Shown: positions 24,478 to 35,379 of the stretch, one piece after another
Position numbering within the stretch: the first letter of the stretch is position 1
Layout of the letters: the number at the start of each line of letters is the position of its first letter
Assembly: GCF_019458025.1 (NCBI RefSeq)
Contig: NZ_JAHZUY010000013.1
Span: 1 to 64,000, forward strand
Reading direction: 5' to 3'
DNA length: 64,000 bases
From: Caldovatus aquaticus
GTDB lineage: Bacteria > Pseudomonadota > Alphaproteobacteria > Acetobacterales > Acetobacteraceae
Made by a program: the position numbers and the translations under genes
The notes under the pieces: generated by a model
Database searches by the model: none
Told to the model about the DNA's origin: nothing
Seen by the model: only the letters and a program-made list of their open reading frames with translations

Positions 24478-24572
24478 CGGGCGTTCCCGCTCCGGCGATT
24501 GCGCCGGCGGCGGCCCGGGGCCAATTCGGCGGGCGAACGGGGCCACCCCCGCGCTTGAGGGAGACCGTGCCG

Positions 24573-24944
24573 ATGCGCCAGCCGCCGCGTCTGTCGTTCG
24601 CTTCGCTGCTGCTGCTTCTCGCCCTCGCCGCACCGTCGGGAGCGTTGGCGCAGGGCGGGACCGCCCCGGCGGCGCCCGGCGCGCTGCCGCCACCGGTCCC
24701 GCACACCGGCGAGCCGGCGGCGCCCGAGCCTCCTGGCCCGGCGGCGCGTGCCGGCGGCGCCCTTGACCGCGCCGCCACCGCGACCGGCAAGGCGCTCGGC
24801 CGGGCCGCGGAGGCGGCCGGTGCCGCCGCGGGCCACGCCGCGCGGGCCACGGGCAGTGCGCTGAAACGGACCGGCGAGTGGCTCGAGCGCAAGGGCGAGG
24901 CCCTGAAGGAGGCGCTCGAGGGAGACGCGGAGCCGCGCCGCTAG
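24573..24944 (+). CDS. Secreted small protein of unknown function, Ala-rich
   Basis: 123 aa. A signal peptide is clear (basic start, LSFASLLLLLALAAPSGALA, cleavage near AQG at residue 27). A Pro/Ala linker follows, then an amphipathic Ala-rich region (residues 60-115) with repeated KALGRAAEAAGAAAGHAAR-like units that could form a long helix, ending in charged residues. GAGGGAGACC precedes the ATG. Probably periplasmic. No family recognised. Confidence 0.6.
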   Translation: MRQPPRLSFASLLLLLALAAPSGALAQGGTAPAAPGALPPPVPHTGEPAAPEPPGPAARAGGALDRAATATGKALGRAAEAAGAAAGHAARATGSALKRTGEWLERKGEALKEALEGDAEPRR

Positions 24945-25144
24945 GGCGGAGCGCGAACGGCGCGAGGCAGCCGGGACCGGGGATCCGCGGGACAGGCGCG
25001 GAGGCGGACCGGTTGTCGTCCGGCCCGACGCGCGGCGTCGGCTCCGCCCCCCGAACCGGGTTCCGCGCCCGGCCGCCACGGCGGTCGCGCTCGGTCCTGC
25101 CGCCCCTGTTCCCCGGGCGCTCCGTGACTGGCCGCGAGGCCGGC

Positions 25145-26431
25145 TCAGCCCAAGGCGAACTTGATCGCCGAGAGTCCGGCGATGAGCCACACCGCGCCGG
25201 AGACCTCGCGGGCCCGGCCCGCCATCGTCTTCATCGCCGCATGCACCAGGAAGCCGAGCCCGATCCCGGTCGCGATCGAGAAGGTGAAGGGCATGGCGAG
25301 CGCGGTGACGATCGCCGGCATGGAGTCGGTCGCGTCGTCCCAGCGGATGTCGCCGAGCGCGCGGGCCATCAGCAGCGCCACGAAGACGAGCGCCGGCGCG
25401 GTGGCGAAGCCGGGGATGGCGGTGGCGACGGGGGCGAGGAACAGCGTCAGCAGGAACAGCGCCGCCACCGTCAGCGCGGTCAGCCCGGTGCGGCCGCCCG
25501 CCTGGATGCCGGCCGCGCTCTCGATGTAGCTCACCGTGGTGGAGGTGCCGAGCACGGCGCCGATCATCGCCCCGCCCGAATCGGCCATCAGCGCGCGGCC
25601 GAGATTGGGCACGGTGCCGTCCGGGTTCATCAGCCCCGCCCGGTGCGTGGTCGCGATCAGCGTGCCGGTGTTGTCGAGCAGGTCCACCAGGAAGAAGGTG
25701 AAGACGATGCCGAGGACGCCGAGGCCGAGCGCCCCGGCGATGTCGAGCTGGAGGAAGGTCGGCGCGAGGGAGGGCGGCAGGTCCACGAGGCCCTGGAAGC
25801 GCGTCAGGCCGAACGGAATCCCGGCCGCTGCGGTGGCGAGGATGCCGATCACGATCGCCCCCGGCACGCCGCGCGCGGCGAGCCCCGCGATCAGCAGGAA
25901 CCCGGCGCAGGCGAGCAGGGTCGGGGTCGCCCTGAGCGGGCCGAGCCCGACCAGGGTCGCCGGGTGCGCCACCACCAGCCCCATCCCGCGCAGGCCGATG
26001 AGCCCGAGGAAGAAGCCGATCCCCGCGGCGATGCCGAGCTTGAGCGACAGCGGGATGCCGTTGACCAGCCACTCGCGGATGCGCAGCACGGAGACGGCGA
26101 AGAACAGCAGCCCGCCGAGGAACACGGCGCCCAGCGCCGCCTGCCAGGGCACCCCCATGCCCTGCACCACGGCGTAGGCGAAGTAGGCGTTGAGCCCCAT
26201 GCCCGGCGCCAGCGCGATCGGGAAGTTGGCGAGCAGCCCCATCAGCGCCGAGCCGATCGCCGCGGCGAGGCAGGTGGCGACGAAGGCGGCGCCGGGATCG
26301 ATCCCGGCCGCGGCCAGGATCTGCGGATTGACCACGACGATGTAGGCCATCGTCAGGTAGGTGGCGAGCCCGGCCATGAACTCGGTGCGCGGCGTGGTGC
26401 CGCGCGCCGCCAGGTCGAAGAAGCGGTCCAT
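25145..26431 (-). CDS. NCS2-family purine/xanthine permease (AzgA-like)
   Basis: 428 aa, about 12-13 membrane segments. GTTPRTEFMAGLATYLTMAY, VVNPQILAAAGIDPGAAFVA, LAPGMGLNAYFAYAVV and GTSTTVSYIESAAGIQAGGR are signature segments of the AzgA/PbuG branch, which imports adenine, guanine or hypoxanthine with protons. The ATG at 26431 is preceded by GGCGGGGAG. It lies downstream of the TetR gene on the same strand (112-base gap) and may be co-transcribed with it. No purine riboswitch was seen upstream. Confidence 0.9.
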   Translation of the reverse strand: MDRFFDLAARGTTPRTEFMAGLATYLTMAYIVVVNPQILAAAGIDPGAAFVATCLAAAIGSALMGLLANFPIALAPGMGLNAYFAYAVVQGMGVPWQAALGAVFLGGLLFFAVSVLRIREWLVNGIPLSLKLGIAAGIGFFLGLIGLRGMGLVVAHPATLVGLGPLRATPTLLACAGFLLIAGLAARGVPGAIVIGILATAAAGIPFGLTRFQGLVDLPPSLAPTFLQLDIAGALGLGVLGIVFTFFLVDLLDNTGTLIATTHRAGLMNPDGTVPNLGRALMADSGGAMIGAVLGTSTTVSYIESAAGIQAGGRTGLTALTVAALFLLTLFLAPVATAIPGFATAPALVFVALLMARALGDIRWDDATDSMPAIVTALAMPFTFSIATGIGLGFLVHAAMKTMAGRAREVSGAVWLIAGLSAIKFALG

Positions 26432-26543
26432 TGCTGCTCCCCGCCATGCGAATCGGCCAGCCCAGCCTAGGGCGATTCGGCATCCGGAACAGCCGGCGGC
26501 GCGCGCGAAGGCCGTCAGCGCGGCCCGCTTGCGCCGGGCCTCA

Positions 26544-27299
26544 TCACGGCTGCGGCCCTCTCCGGGCACCCCGCATCCGCCGCGCCGCCCGCCCCGGCTC
26601 GTCCGCCGCCCTCGGCGACGGCGCAGTCCGCCGTGCCTGTTCGAGCCCGGCGCGCAGGAGCGCAGCCGCCGCCCAGCGCAGGACGGCGATCGCCTCCTCG
26701 TCGTCCTCGATCCGGCAGACGTCCTTCATCACGACCACCGCCTCGATCCCGAGTGTGAGGGAGAGCGCGGCGCGCAGGCGCCGCCAGTCCCGCTCCGGCA
26801 TCTCCCGGCGCAGCGGTTCGAGCGCGAGGTCCAGCCAGCGGCGCCGTCGGCCCTCGCGCAGCGGCGGAGCGTCCTCGCCGGCGCGGCGGCTCTGGAGCCA
26901 GGTGTCGAGGTAGACCCGCAGCGCCGTCCGCATCGGCACCTGTTCGGCGAACATGACCGGATGAAAGGCGTCGAGCAGCCGCCGCAGCCGATCCTCCGGA
27001 TCGCCGCCGGGCGGCAGGGCGGCGAGCATCGCCTCGACCGGCGCGACCGCCGGGGCGAGCTCGGCCACCTCGAGCAGCAGCGCCTCCTGCGTCGGGAAGT
27101 AGCGGTAGGCGGTGGCCCGCGAGACCCTTGCCGCCTCCGCGGCCTCGGCGACCGTGGGTGGCGTGCCGCGGCGGAGCAGCTCGGCCGCGGCGGCGACGAG
27201 CGCCGCGCGCGTCCGCTCCTTCTGGTTGGCGCGAGGGTCGGGCCGACCCGCGACCTTCACCGCTTCGTGTCCGGAATCCGCTTGATCTGAGACTGGCAT
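26544..27299 (-). CDS. TetR-family transcriptional regulator
   Basis: 251 aa. The N-terminal helix-turn-helix (AALVAAAAELLRRGTPPTVA, then EAAEAARVSRATAYRYFPTQ) is textbook TetR; the C-terminal helical ligand domain is unlike any I can name. The ATG at 27299 lies inside the palindrome 27288-27322, so the protein probably represses its own gene and the divergent NTF2-like gene. No strong Shine-Dalgarno is seen and the transcript may be nearly leaderless. Confidence 0.88.
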   Translation of the reverse strand: MPVSDQADSGHEAVKVAGRPDPRANQKERTRAALVAAAAELLRRGTPPTVAEAAEAARVSRATAYRYFPTQEALLLEVAELAPAVAPVEAMLAALPPGGDPEDRLRRLLDAFHPVMFAEQVPMRTALRVYLDTWLQSRRAGEDAPPLREGRRRRWLDLALEPLRREMPERDWRRLRAALSLTLGIEAVVVMKDVCRIEDDEEAIAVLRWAAAALLRAGLEQARRTAPSPRAADEPGRAARRMRGARRGPQP

Positions 27300-27322
27300 A
27301 TCTTTATGATACGCAAGTCTCA
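27288..27322. promoter_or_regulatory. Probable TetR operator, long inverted repeat with an extra half-site
   Basis: Arms TGAGACTGGCATATCT (27288-27303) and TGATACGCAAGTCTCA (27307-27322) are inverted copies agreeing at 13 of 16 positions around a 3-base centre. The half-site core ACGCAAGTC recurs in direct orientation at 27330-27338, 19 bases from the first copy. The region is notably AT-rich and overlaps the TetR start codon. Confidence 0.65.
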
Positions 27323-27357
27323 TGGAGAGACGCAAGTCCCAGCCACCCGGAGGGCGG

Positions 27358-27798
27358 ATGACCATGGACAACATGACCCGCGAGCAGGTGGACCGGCTCA
27401 TCAACGAGCATTTCGCCTACGAGGCGGCCGACGGCGTCGAGGGCGTGCTCGGGAGCCTCGCCGAGGGCGCCGAGCACGAGGTCATCCCCTCGCCGATGGG
27501 GGCGCTCAAGGACCGCGCCCGGATCCGCGCCTTCTACGAGATGCTCTTCCGCGACCTGAAGGGCGAGCGCGTCACCCCCGTGCGCCGGCTCTACGGCGAA
27601 GACTTCGTCGTGGACGAGGCGGTCTGGCACGGCCACATCGCCGACGGCCGGCCCTTTCTGTGCGACGGCAGGAGCGGTCCGGTGAGCTTCCGGCTGCTCC
27701 ACATCTTCGAGTTCCGCGACGGCAGGATCGCCCGCGAGAACGTCTGGTGCGACCTCGCCGCCATCCAGCGGCAGCTCGGCTGCGTGCCCGGCGGCTGA
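27358..27798 (+). CDS. NTF2-like (SnoaL-type) protein
   Basis: 146 aa. A single NTF2-like cone fold is suggested by NMTREQVDRLINEHFAYEAA, ALKDRARIRAFYEMLFRDLK, VVDEAVWHGHIADGR and FRLLHIFEFRDGRIARENVW. Members include polyketide cyclases, dehydratases and ligand-binding proteins, so no reaction can be assigned. The ATG at 27358 has CCGGAGGGCGG upstream and was preferred to one at 27322. Divergent from the TetR gene and likely controlled by it through the palindrome. Confidence 0.78.
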   Translation: MTMDNMTREQVDRLINEHFAYEAADGVEGVLGSLAEGAEHEVIPSPMGALKDRARIRAFYEMLFRDLKGERVTPVRRLYGEDFVVDEAVWHGHIADGRPFLCDGRSGPVSFRLLHIFEFRDGRIARENVWCDLAAIQRQLGCVPGG

Positions 27799-27825
27799 CC
27801 GCGGCCGGCCCGCGCTCGGGCGCTC

Positions 27826-28020
27826 TCACGGCACGATGGCGCGCGATCGTGCCGGCACGAGGGACTTCGCCGTCTCGTCGATGAAGACGAGCCGGCCGGC
27901 GAACAGGGCCTTCGGCACCTCCATCGGGAGGCGGTTGAAGCTGTCGTACGTGCCGCGCAGGTCGTCGTGGAAGCCCGCGGCTCTTCTCGCTGCCGCTTTC
28001 CGGTTGCGGCGCGAAACCAT
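27826..28020 (-). pseudogene. Possible IS630-type transposase fragment
   Basis: A 64-codon frame contains FAGRLVFIDETAKSLVPARS, which resembles the second catalytic Asp motif of IS630-family transposases (RLVFIDET followed by KTNM and a basic loop). The rest of the frame is not recognisable and there is no Shine-Dalgarno or neighbouring transposase domain. If real, it is a decayed remnant; the match is short and could be chance. Confidence 0.3.
27829..27854. terminator. Hairpin after the NTF2-like gene
   Basis: CGGCACGAT and ATCGTGCCG form a perfect 9-bp stem around an 8-base loop, 31 bases past the stop codon. No T-run follows, so factor-independent termination is doubtful; it could equally be an end-repeat left from an insertion sequence. 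Confidence 0.35.
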
Positions 28021-28144
28021 TCCGCATCCGTCAGGGCTTCCGCGGCAGACGTGTTCCGGAACGGGGATTCGCGCTGCGCGGGCGTGTCGCGGATGTCGGG
28101 TGCTTCTCCCGTTTCATGGCGTGCCTGCGGCGGCGCGGCGCCGG

Positions 28145-28951
28145 CTAGCGGGTCGCCAGCGCGCGCACCCGCGCGGCCTGCTGCGCGCAGGCGGCGGCGA
28201 GGAAGCCGAGATCGGTCCCGGTCGAGACGTAGCGCGCCCCCATGCGCACGAACTCCGCGACCAGGTCGGGCCGGGAGGCGAGGCCGCCGATGCCGACATG
28301 CTTGCCGTGCGCGCGCGCCGCCGCGATCGTCCGCGCGAAGGCCGCGCGCAGCCGCGGATGGTCGAACTGCCCGGGGATGCCCATCTCGGCGGTCAGGTCG
28401 TTGCTGCCGATCAGCAGCAGGTCCACGCCCTCGACCGCGGCGATCTCCTCCACCGCCTCGAGCGCGGCGAGCGTCTCCACCATCGGCACCACCATGGTCG
28501 CCTCGTTCAGCGCCGGGTCGGCCTCGGCGGCGGGGAAGGCGCGGTAGTGCAGGTGCGGCAGGCCGCCGGCCGCGGAGCGGTGGCCGAGCGGGGGGAACTT
28601 CGCCGCCGCCACCACCGCGCGCGCCTCCGCCGCGCCGCGCACATGCGGGGCGATGACGCCGAGCGCGCCGCCGTCGAGCGCCCGCGCCACCCATTCCGGC
28701 CCGGGCGCCGGGACGCGCACGAAGGGGGCGATCCCGGCCGCGAGCGCCGCCATGCAGATCTGCCCGCAGGCGTCGAGCGAGAGCGGGGAGTGCTCGAGGT
28801 CCACGTAGAGCGAGTCGAAGCCGGCGGTGGCGGCGATGCGCGCGATCTCGATGCTGCGCACGAGCCGCACGGTCATCGAGGCGACCACCTCGTCGCGGGC
28901 GAGCTTGTCGCGCACGGGGTTGCGCAGGATGTCGCGGGGGGAGGGGGGCAT
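28145..28951 (-). CDS. HpcH/HpaI-family aldolase
   Basis: 268 aa TIM-barrel enzyme. Family motifs: MTVRLVRSIEIARIAATAGF, FDSLYVDLEHSPLSLD (Glu-His at the active site), PFVRVPAPGPEWVARALDGG, AKFPPLGHRSAAGG and VPMVETLAALEAVEEIAAVE (metal-ligand Glu) plus LLIGSNDLTAEMG with the metal Asp. Members cleave 2-oxo-3-hydroxy acids to pyruvate and an aldehyde using divalent metal. AGGGAG lies eight bases before the ATG at 28951. It sits just beyond the glnA terminator and is probably transcribed separately. Confidence 0.88.
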   Translation of the reverse strand: MPPSPRDILRNPVRDKLARDEVVASMTVRLVRSIEIARIAATAGFDSLYVDLEHSPLSLDACGQICMAALAAGIAPFVRVPAPGPEWVARALDGGALGVIAPHVRGAAEARAVVAAAKFPPLGHRSAAGGLPHLHYRAFPAAEADPALNEATMVVPMVETLAALEAVEEIAAVEGVDLLLIGSNDLTAEMGIPGQFDHPRLRAAFARTIAAARAHGKHVGIGGLASRPDLVAEFVRMGARYVSTGTDLGFLAAACAQQAARVRALATR

Positions 28952-28999
28952 GGCGGCGGCTCCCTGGCGAAGGACCGGACGTTGCGCCAGCCTACAACG

Positions 29000-29029
29000 A
29001 AAAGGGGCTCCGCCGGCAGGCGGAGCCCC
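29000..29029 (-). terminator. Intrinsic terminator after glnA
   Basis: GGGGCTCCGCC (29004-29014) and GGCGGAGCCCC (29019-29029) form a perfect 11-bp stem with a 4-base loop. On the minus strand it is followed by TTTTCGTTG. It lies 26 bases past the glnA stop. Confidence 0.85.
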
Positions 29030-29055
29030 GATCCGCGGCCCGGGCGCGGGGCGGC

Positions 29056-30498
29056 TCAGACCGAGTAGTACATCTCGAACTCGACCGGGTGCGGGGTGTG
29101 CTCGAAGCGGTACACCTCCTGCCACTTGAGCTCGATGTAGCTCTCGATCTGGTCCTTCGAGAACACGTCGCCCGCGAGCAGGAACTCGTGGTCCGCCTCC
29201 AGCGACTGCAGCGCCTCGCGGAGCGAGCCGCACACCGTCGGGATGCCCTTCAGCTCCTCCGGCGGCAGGTCGTAGAGGTCCTTGTCCATCGGGTCGCCCG
29301 GATGGATGCGGTTGCGGATGCCGTCGAGGCCGGCCATCAGCATCGCCGCGAAGGCGAGGTAGGGGTTCGCGCCCGGATCCGGGAACCGCACCTCGACGCG
29401 CTTCGCCTTCGGGCTGGTCGCGTAGGGGATGCGGCAGGAGGCGGAGCGGTTGCGCGCCGAGTAGGCGAGCAGCACCGGCGCCTCGAAGCCCGGGATCAGC
29501 CGCTTGTAGCTGTTGGTCGTCGGGTTGGTGAAGGCGTTCAGCGCCTTGGCGTGCTTGATGATGCCGCCGATGTAGTAGAGCGCCATCTCCGAGAGGTCGG
29601 CGTAGCCGTTGCCGGCGAACAGCGGCTTGCCGTCCTTCCAGATGCTCTGGTGGACGTGCATGCCGGAGCCGTTGTCGCCGTAGATCGGCTTCGGCATGAA
29701 GGTCGCGGTCTTGCCGTAGCTGTGCGCGACGTTGTGGATCACGTACTTGTAGATCTGCATGTGGTCGGCCATGCGCACCAGCGGGCCGAACTTCATGCCG
29801 AGCTCATGCTGGCTCTGCGCCACCTCGTGGTGGTGCTTCTCGATCACCACGCCCATCTCGCCCATGGTGGAGAGCATCTCGGCGCGCAGGTCGCTCTCGC
29901 TGTCCACCGGCGGGACCGGGAAGTAGCCGCCCTTGACGCTCGGGCGGTGGCCCATGTTGCCCTCGGGGTAGTCCTTCAGGCTGGCGCCCGGGCCCTCGAC
30001 CGAGTCGAGCTGGTAGATGCCGAAATTGCCGCCGGTGCCGAACTTCACCGAGTCGAAGACGAAGAACTCCGCCTCCGGCCCGAAGTAGGCGGTGTCGCCG
30101 ATGCCGCTGCTCTTCAGGTAGGCCTCGGCCTTCTTCGCCGTGCCGCGCGGGTCGCGGTTGTAGAGCTGGCCGGTCGAGGGCTCGATGATGTCGCAGAACA
30201 GGATCAGCGACGGCTTGGCCGCGAACGGGTCCATGCAGGCCGTCTCGGGGTCCGGCATCAGGATCATGTCGGACTCGTTGATCGCCTTCCAGCCGGCGAT
30301 CGAGGAGCCGTCGAACATCACCCCGCTCTCGAACACCTCCTCGTCGATGGTCGAGACGTGCTGGGCGGTGTGGTGCCACTTGCCGCGCGGGTCCGTGAAC
30401 CGCAGGTCCACGTATTCCACGCTGTGCTCCTTGATCATCTCCATGACCTTGGAGACGCCGCCGTTCGGATTGGCGCCTCCTGCGGACTTCTTCGCCAT
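29056..30498 (-). CDS. glnA: Glutamine synthetase type I
   Basis: 480 aa, the exact size range of GSI. It makes glutamine from glutamate, ammonia and ATP as a dodecamer. Seen: the N-terminal [33 protein letters not shown] (metal ligands), [38 protein letters not shown] (ATP and ammonium site), [18 protein letters not shown] and the adenylylation-site Tyr in [10 protein letters not shown] near residue 405, so activity is likely controlled by GlnE. It lies downstream of glnB with a 146-base gap, the usual alphaproteobacterial glnBA order, and ends in a strong terminator. Confidence 0.97.
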   Translation of the reverse strand: MAKKSAGGANPNGGVSKVMEMIKEHSVEYVDLRFTDPRGKWHHTAQHVSTIDEEVFESGVMFDGSSIAGWKAINESDMILMPDPETACMDPFAAKPSLILFCDIIEPSTGQLYNRDPRGTAKKAEAYLKSSGIGDTAYFGPEAEFFVFDSVKFGTGGNFGIYQLDSVEGPGASLKDYPEGNMGHRPSVKGGYFPVPPVDSESDLRAEMLSTMGEMGVVIEKHHHEVAQSQHELGMKFGPLVRMADHMQIYKYVIHNVAHSYGKTATFMPKPIYGDNGSGMHVHQSIWKDGKPLFAGNGYADLSEMALYYIGGIIKHAKALNAFTNPTTNSYKRLIPGFEAPVLLAYSARNRSASCRIPYATSPKAKRVEVRFPDPGANPYLAFAAMLMAGLDGIRNRIHPGDPMDKDLYDLPPEELKGIPTVCGSLREALQSLEADHEFLLAGDVFSKDQIESYIELKWQEVYRFEHTPHPVEFEMYYSV

Positions 30499-30644
30499 GT
30501 GTGCGGTCCTCTGATCCCCTGCTGCTGTCCCGAACCCGTTCCCTGCCCTCCGCCGGCGGCGCGCGGTGCCGGAACCGGCACGCCCGCCGCCCGCGGCCGC
30601 GCCTGCCCCTGGCCGGAGCGCCGCGGCCGGCGGTGGCGTTGCGG

Positions 30645-32596
<1,952 letters not shown>

Positions 32597-32730
32597 GGCG
32601 AGCGCGGCCCCGCCGGGGCGGGCGCGCGGACGGGGAGCGGAGCCCCGGCCGGGCGGCGCCGCGGTGTTGACGCTCCCCGGGCGGAGGCCCTATCTCCGCG
32701 CCGTCCCGGCGGCCCGCGAGCCGCCCCAGT

Positions 32731-32807
32731 GGCGGCCTTAGCTCAGCTGGTAGAGCGCCAGGTTGTGGTCCTGGATGTCACGGGTTCGAATCCCGTAGGT
32801 CGCCCCA
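32731..32807 (+). tRNA. tRNA-His (anticodon GTG)
   Basis: The cloverleaf folds completely: acceptor GCGGCCT (32732-32738) pairs with AGGTCGC (32797-32803) with one G-T pair; D arm GCTCAGCTGGTAGAGC; anticodon stem CCAGG/CCTGG around TTGTGGT; T arm ACGGGTTCGAATCCCGT. The extra 5' G at 32731 faces C73 (32804), the G-1:C73 identity pair of tRNA-His. CCA is encoded (32805-32807). Confidence 0.97.
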
Positions 32808-32889
32808 CCTTCCTCCCCCGGTTGCGCGGCCCCTCCGGCCCGGCGACAGTCCGGCCCGGCAAGCGTCGCAACGACCCCGGAGGCGTCCC

Positions 32890-33678
32890 ATGCAGCTCAC
32901 CCTGAACGGCCGCGCGGCCCTGATCACCGGCGGCTCCAAGGGCCTCGGCCTCGCCGTCGCCAAGGCCTATGCCGGCGCCGGCGGCCATGTCGCGATCGTC
33001 GCCCGCGGCGCCGAGGCGCTCGCCAGGGCCGAGGCGGAGGTGAGGGCGGCCGCGGCGCCGGGGGGCAAGGTCGCCGCCATCGCCGCCGACATCGCGACCG
33101 CCGAGGGCTGCGCGCGCGCCTTCGCCGAGGCCGAGCGGGCGCTCGGCCAGGTGGACATCCTGGTCAACAACGCCGGCACCTCGCAGCGCGGGCCGTTCCT
33201 CGAGATCTCCGATGCGCTCTGGCAGGCCGATCTCGACCTCAAGCTGTTCGCGGCGATCCGCCTCTCGCGCCTCGCCCTGCCGGGGATGCAGGCGCGCCGC
33301 TGGGGGCGCATCATCAACGTGCTCAACATCGGCGCCAAGGCGCCGCTCGCCGCCAGCGCCCCGACCTCGGTGAGCCGGGCGGCGGGGATGGCGCTGACCA
33401 AGGTGCTGGCGAACGAGGCCGCGCCGCACAACGTCCTCGTCAACGCGCTGCTGGTCGGCATCGTCGAGTCCGACCAGTGGGTGCGCCGCTACGCCCAGGA
33501 GCAGCGCGCGATCTCCTGGGAGGAGTGGAAGGCGGAGCAGGGCAGGGCGGTGCCGCTCGGCCGCATCGGCAAGGCCGAGGAGTTCGCCGCGATGGCGCTG
33601 CTCCTGGCGAGCGAGCAGTGCGGCTACGTCACCGGCACCGCGATCAACGTGGACGGCGGGCGCTGCCCGGTCGTCTGA
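32890..33678 (+). CDS. SDR-family oxidoreductase with a substituted catalytic triad
   Basis: 262 aa. The NAD(P)-binding part is normal: ALITGGSKGLGLAVAKAYAG (TGxxxGxG), a DIAT acid loop and VDILVNNAGTSQRGPF (NNAG). The catalytic Ser, Tyr and Lys are not: alignment by spacing puts Asn146, Thr159 and Arg163 (in NVLNIG and TSVSR) where classical SDRs have Ser, Tyr and Lys. The end YVTGTAINVDGGRCPVV is typical. It may use another chemistry or be a non-catalytic binder. It lies between tRNA-His and the aspartate dehydrogenase gene. Confidence 0.85.
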   Translation: MQLTLNGRAALITGGSKGLGLAVAKAYAGAGGHVAIVARGAEALARAEAEVRAAAAPGGKVAAIAADIATAEGCARAFAEAERALGQVDILVNNAGTSQRGPFLEISDALWQADLDLKLFAAIRLSRLALPGMQARRWGRIINVLNIGAKAPLAASAPTSVSRAAGMALTKVLANEAAPHNVLVNALLVGIVESDQWVRRYAQEQRAISWEEWKAEQGRAVPLGRIGKAEEFAAMALLLASEQCGYVTGTAINVDGGRCPVV

Positions 33679-33847
33679 GGCCGGTCGCGGAGGGCCGGAC
33701 GCGGCCGGGCCCGTGAAGCGGCCCGGCCGGCCACGGCCCCGGGCCGGCGCCGCGCCCCGGGCGGCGGCGGCGCCGCGGCGGGCCGGCGGATCGGGGCGGC
33801 CGGCGAAGGGCGCGGCCGGGCGGAAACGACTCTGGAGGAGCAAGGGC

Positions 33848-34663
33848 ATGGCGCAGGGGACTCTCACCGTCGGCATCGCCGGTCTCGGCGCGATCGGACT
33901 GCCTCTCGCCCGCGCGCTGGATGCGGGCGTCGAGGGATTGCGCCTCGTCGCCGTCGCCGCGCGCGACCGGGCGAAGGCGGAGCGCGCCCTCGCCGGCTTC
34001 CGCGATCCGCCGGCGGTGGTCGGCCTCGCCGGGCTCGCCGAGCGCGCGGAGGTGGTGGTGGAGGCGGCGCCGGCGGCGGTGTTCGAGGAGGTGGCGCGCG
34101 CCGCCATCGCGCGCGGGCGCATCCTCGTGCCGGCCTCGGCCGGCGCCCTGCTGCCGCGCCTGCATCTGGTCGAGGAGGCGCGGCGCAGCGGGGCGCGCAT
34201 CCTCGTCCCGACCGGCGCCCTGCTCGGCCTCGATGCGGTGCGCGCCGCCGCCGAGGGGCGGGTCGAAAGCGTCACCCTCGAGACCCGCAAGCCGCCGCGC
34301 GGCCTCGCCGGCGCGCCCTACCTCGAGCGCCACGGCATCGACGTGATGGCGGTCACGGCGCCGACGCGCGTCTTCGCCGGCAACGCCTTCGAGGCGGCGC
34401 AGGGCTTCCCGGCCAACGTCAACGTCGCCGCCGCCCTGGCGCTGGCCGGCATCGGGCCCGAGCGGACGCAGGTGGAGATCTGGGCCGATCCCTCCCTCAC
34501 GCGCAACACGCACACCATCCGCGTCGAGGCCGAGGCGGCGCGCCTGACCATGACGATCGAGAACGTGCCGAGCGAGGAGAACCCGCGCACCGGCAGGATC
34601 ACCCCGCTCTCGATCCTCGCCTGCCTGCGCGGCCTGGCCAGCACGCTCCGGGTCGGCACCTGA
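33848..34663 (+). CDS. L-aspartate dehydrogenase family protein
   Basis: 271 aa. The N-terminal Rossmann motif TVGIAGLGAIGLPLARALD, the middle ILVPASAGALLPRLHLVEEA, and the C-terminal GFPANVNVAAALALAGIGPE with WADPSLTRNTHTIRVEAEA and TIENVPSEENPRTG identify the DUF108/NadX family. These convert aspartate to iminoaspartate with NAD(P)+ for NAD synthesis or aspartate breakdown. The catalytic His is probably the one in NTHTI. CTGGAGGAG precedes the ATG. A MarC gene follows after 7 bases. Confidence 0.88.
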   Translation: MAQGTLTVGIAGLGAIGLPLARALDAGVEGLRLVAVAARDRAKAERALAGFRDPPAVVGLAGLAERAEVVVEAAPAAVFEEVARAAIARGRILVPASAGALLPRLHLVEEARRSGARILVPTGALLGLDAVRAAAEGRVESVTLETRKPPRGLAGAPYLERHGIDVMAVTAPTRVFAGNAFEAAQGFPANVNVAAALALAGIGPERTQVEIWADPSLTRNTHTIRVEAEAARLTMTIENVPSEENPRTGRITPLSILACLRGLASTLRVGT

Positions 34664-34670
34664 GGCGGCG

Positions 34671-35291
34671 ATGCGGGAGGCGGGCCTCTACGCCTTCGTC
34701 GCCTTCCTCGTCATCTTCGACCCGCCGGGGACGGCGGCGATGTTCGCGGCGATGACCGCGGGCGACAGCCCGTCCCGCCGGCGCGCCCAGGCGGTGCGCG
34801 CCAGCGCGATCGCCTTCGTCGTGCTCGTCGCCTTCGCCCTCGGCGGCGGGGGGCTGTTGCGCGCGCTCGGCATCAGCCTGCCGTCGCTCAAGGTCGGGGG
34901 CGGGCTGCTGCTGTTCCTGCTCGCCGCCGACATGGTGATGGGCCGGACCATGCTGCGCGCGAGCCCGGAGGAGCAGGCGGCGGCGAGCCGCAGCATCGGC
35001 GACATCAGCGCCTTTCCCCTCGCGATCCCGCTGATCGCCGGCCCGGGCGCGATGACCACCGCGGTGCTGCTCGCCGAGCAGGCGCAGGGGGACTGGGCGC
35101 GCCTCGCCGCGATCCTCGCGGCGATGACGGCGGCGCTGCTCCTCACCCTTGCCGCCATGCTGGCGGCGGCGTGGATCGCGCGCTTCCTCGGCGAGACCGG
35201 GCAGCACGTGATCGGGCGCGTGCTCGGGGTGGTGCTCGCCGCCCTGGCGGCGGAGATCGCCCTCGCCGGCCTGCGCGAGAGCCTGGGCTGA
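34671..35291 (+). CDS. MarC-family integral membrane protein
   Basis: 206 aa with about six membrane segments. FVAFLVIFDPPGTAAMFAAM, LKVGGGLLLFLLAADMVMGR and DISAFPLAIPLIAGPGAMTT are the three conserved blocks of MarC/UPF0056 proteins. Members are inner-membrane proteins of unproven function. It begins seven bases after the aspartate dehydrogenase stop and is probably co-transcribed. Confidence 0.88.
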   Translation: MREAGLYAFVAFLVIFDPPGTAAMFAAMTAGDSPSRRRAQAVRASAIAFVVLVAFALGGGGLLRALGISLPSLKVGGGLLLFLLAADMVMGRTMLRASPEEQAAASRSIGDISAFPLAIPLIAGPGAMTTAVLLAEQAQGDWARLAAILAAMTAALLLTLAAMLAAAWIARFLGETGQHVIGRVLGVVLAALAAEIALAGLRESLG

Positions 35292-35379
35292 GCGGCGCCG
35301 CCGCGCCCTGTCCCGGCCGCGAACGCCCGGGCGGCTCGGGCGTTGTATTGCGTCGGGCGCTCGGCACGGGAGGAGAGGC

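Larger units (their letters stand above)
27799..28144. other. 346-base region with a hairpin and a possible transposase remnant
   Basis: It lies between the NTF2-like gene and the aldolase gene (convergent). It holds the hairpin 27829-27854 and the fragment 27826-28020 described separately. Base composition is slightly less GC-rich than the flanks. Confidence 0.5.

Noticed and set aside
27283-27296. TTGATCTGAGACTG near the TetR gene as an FNR-type box
   Set aside because: Only one half-site; the bases are better explained by the TetR palindrome.
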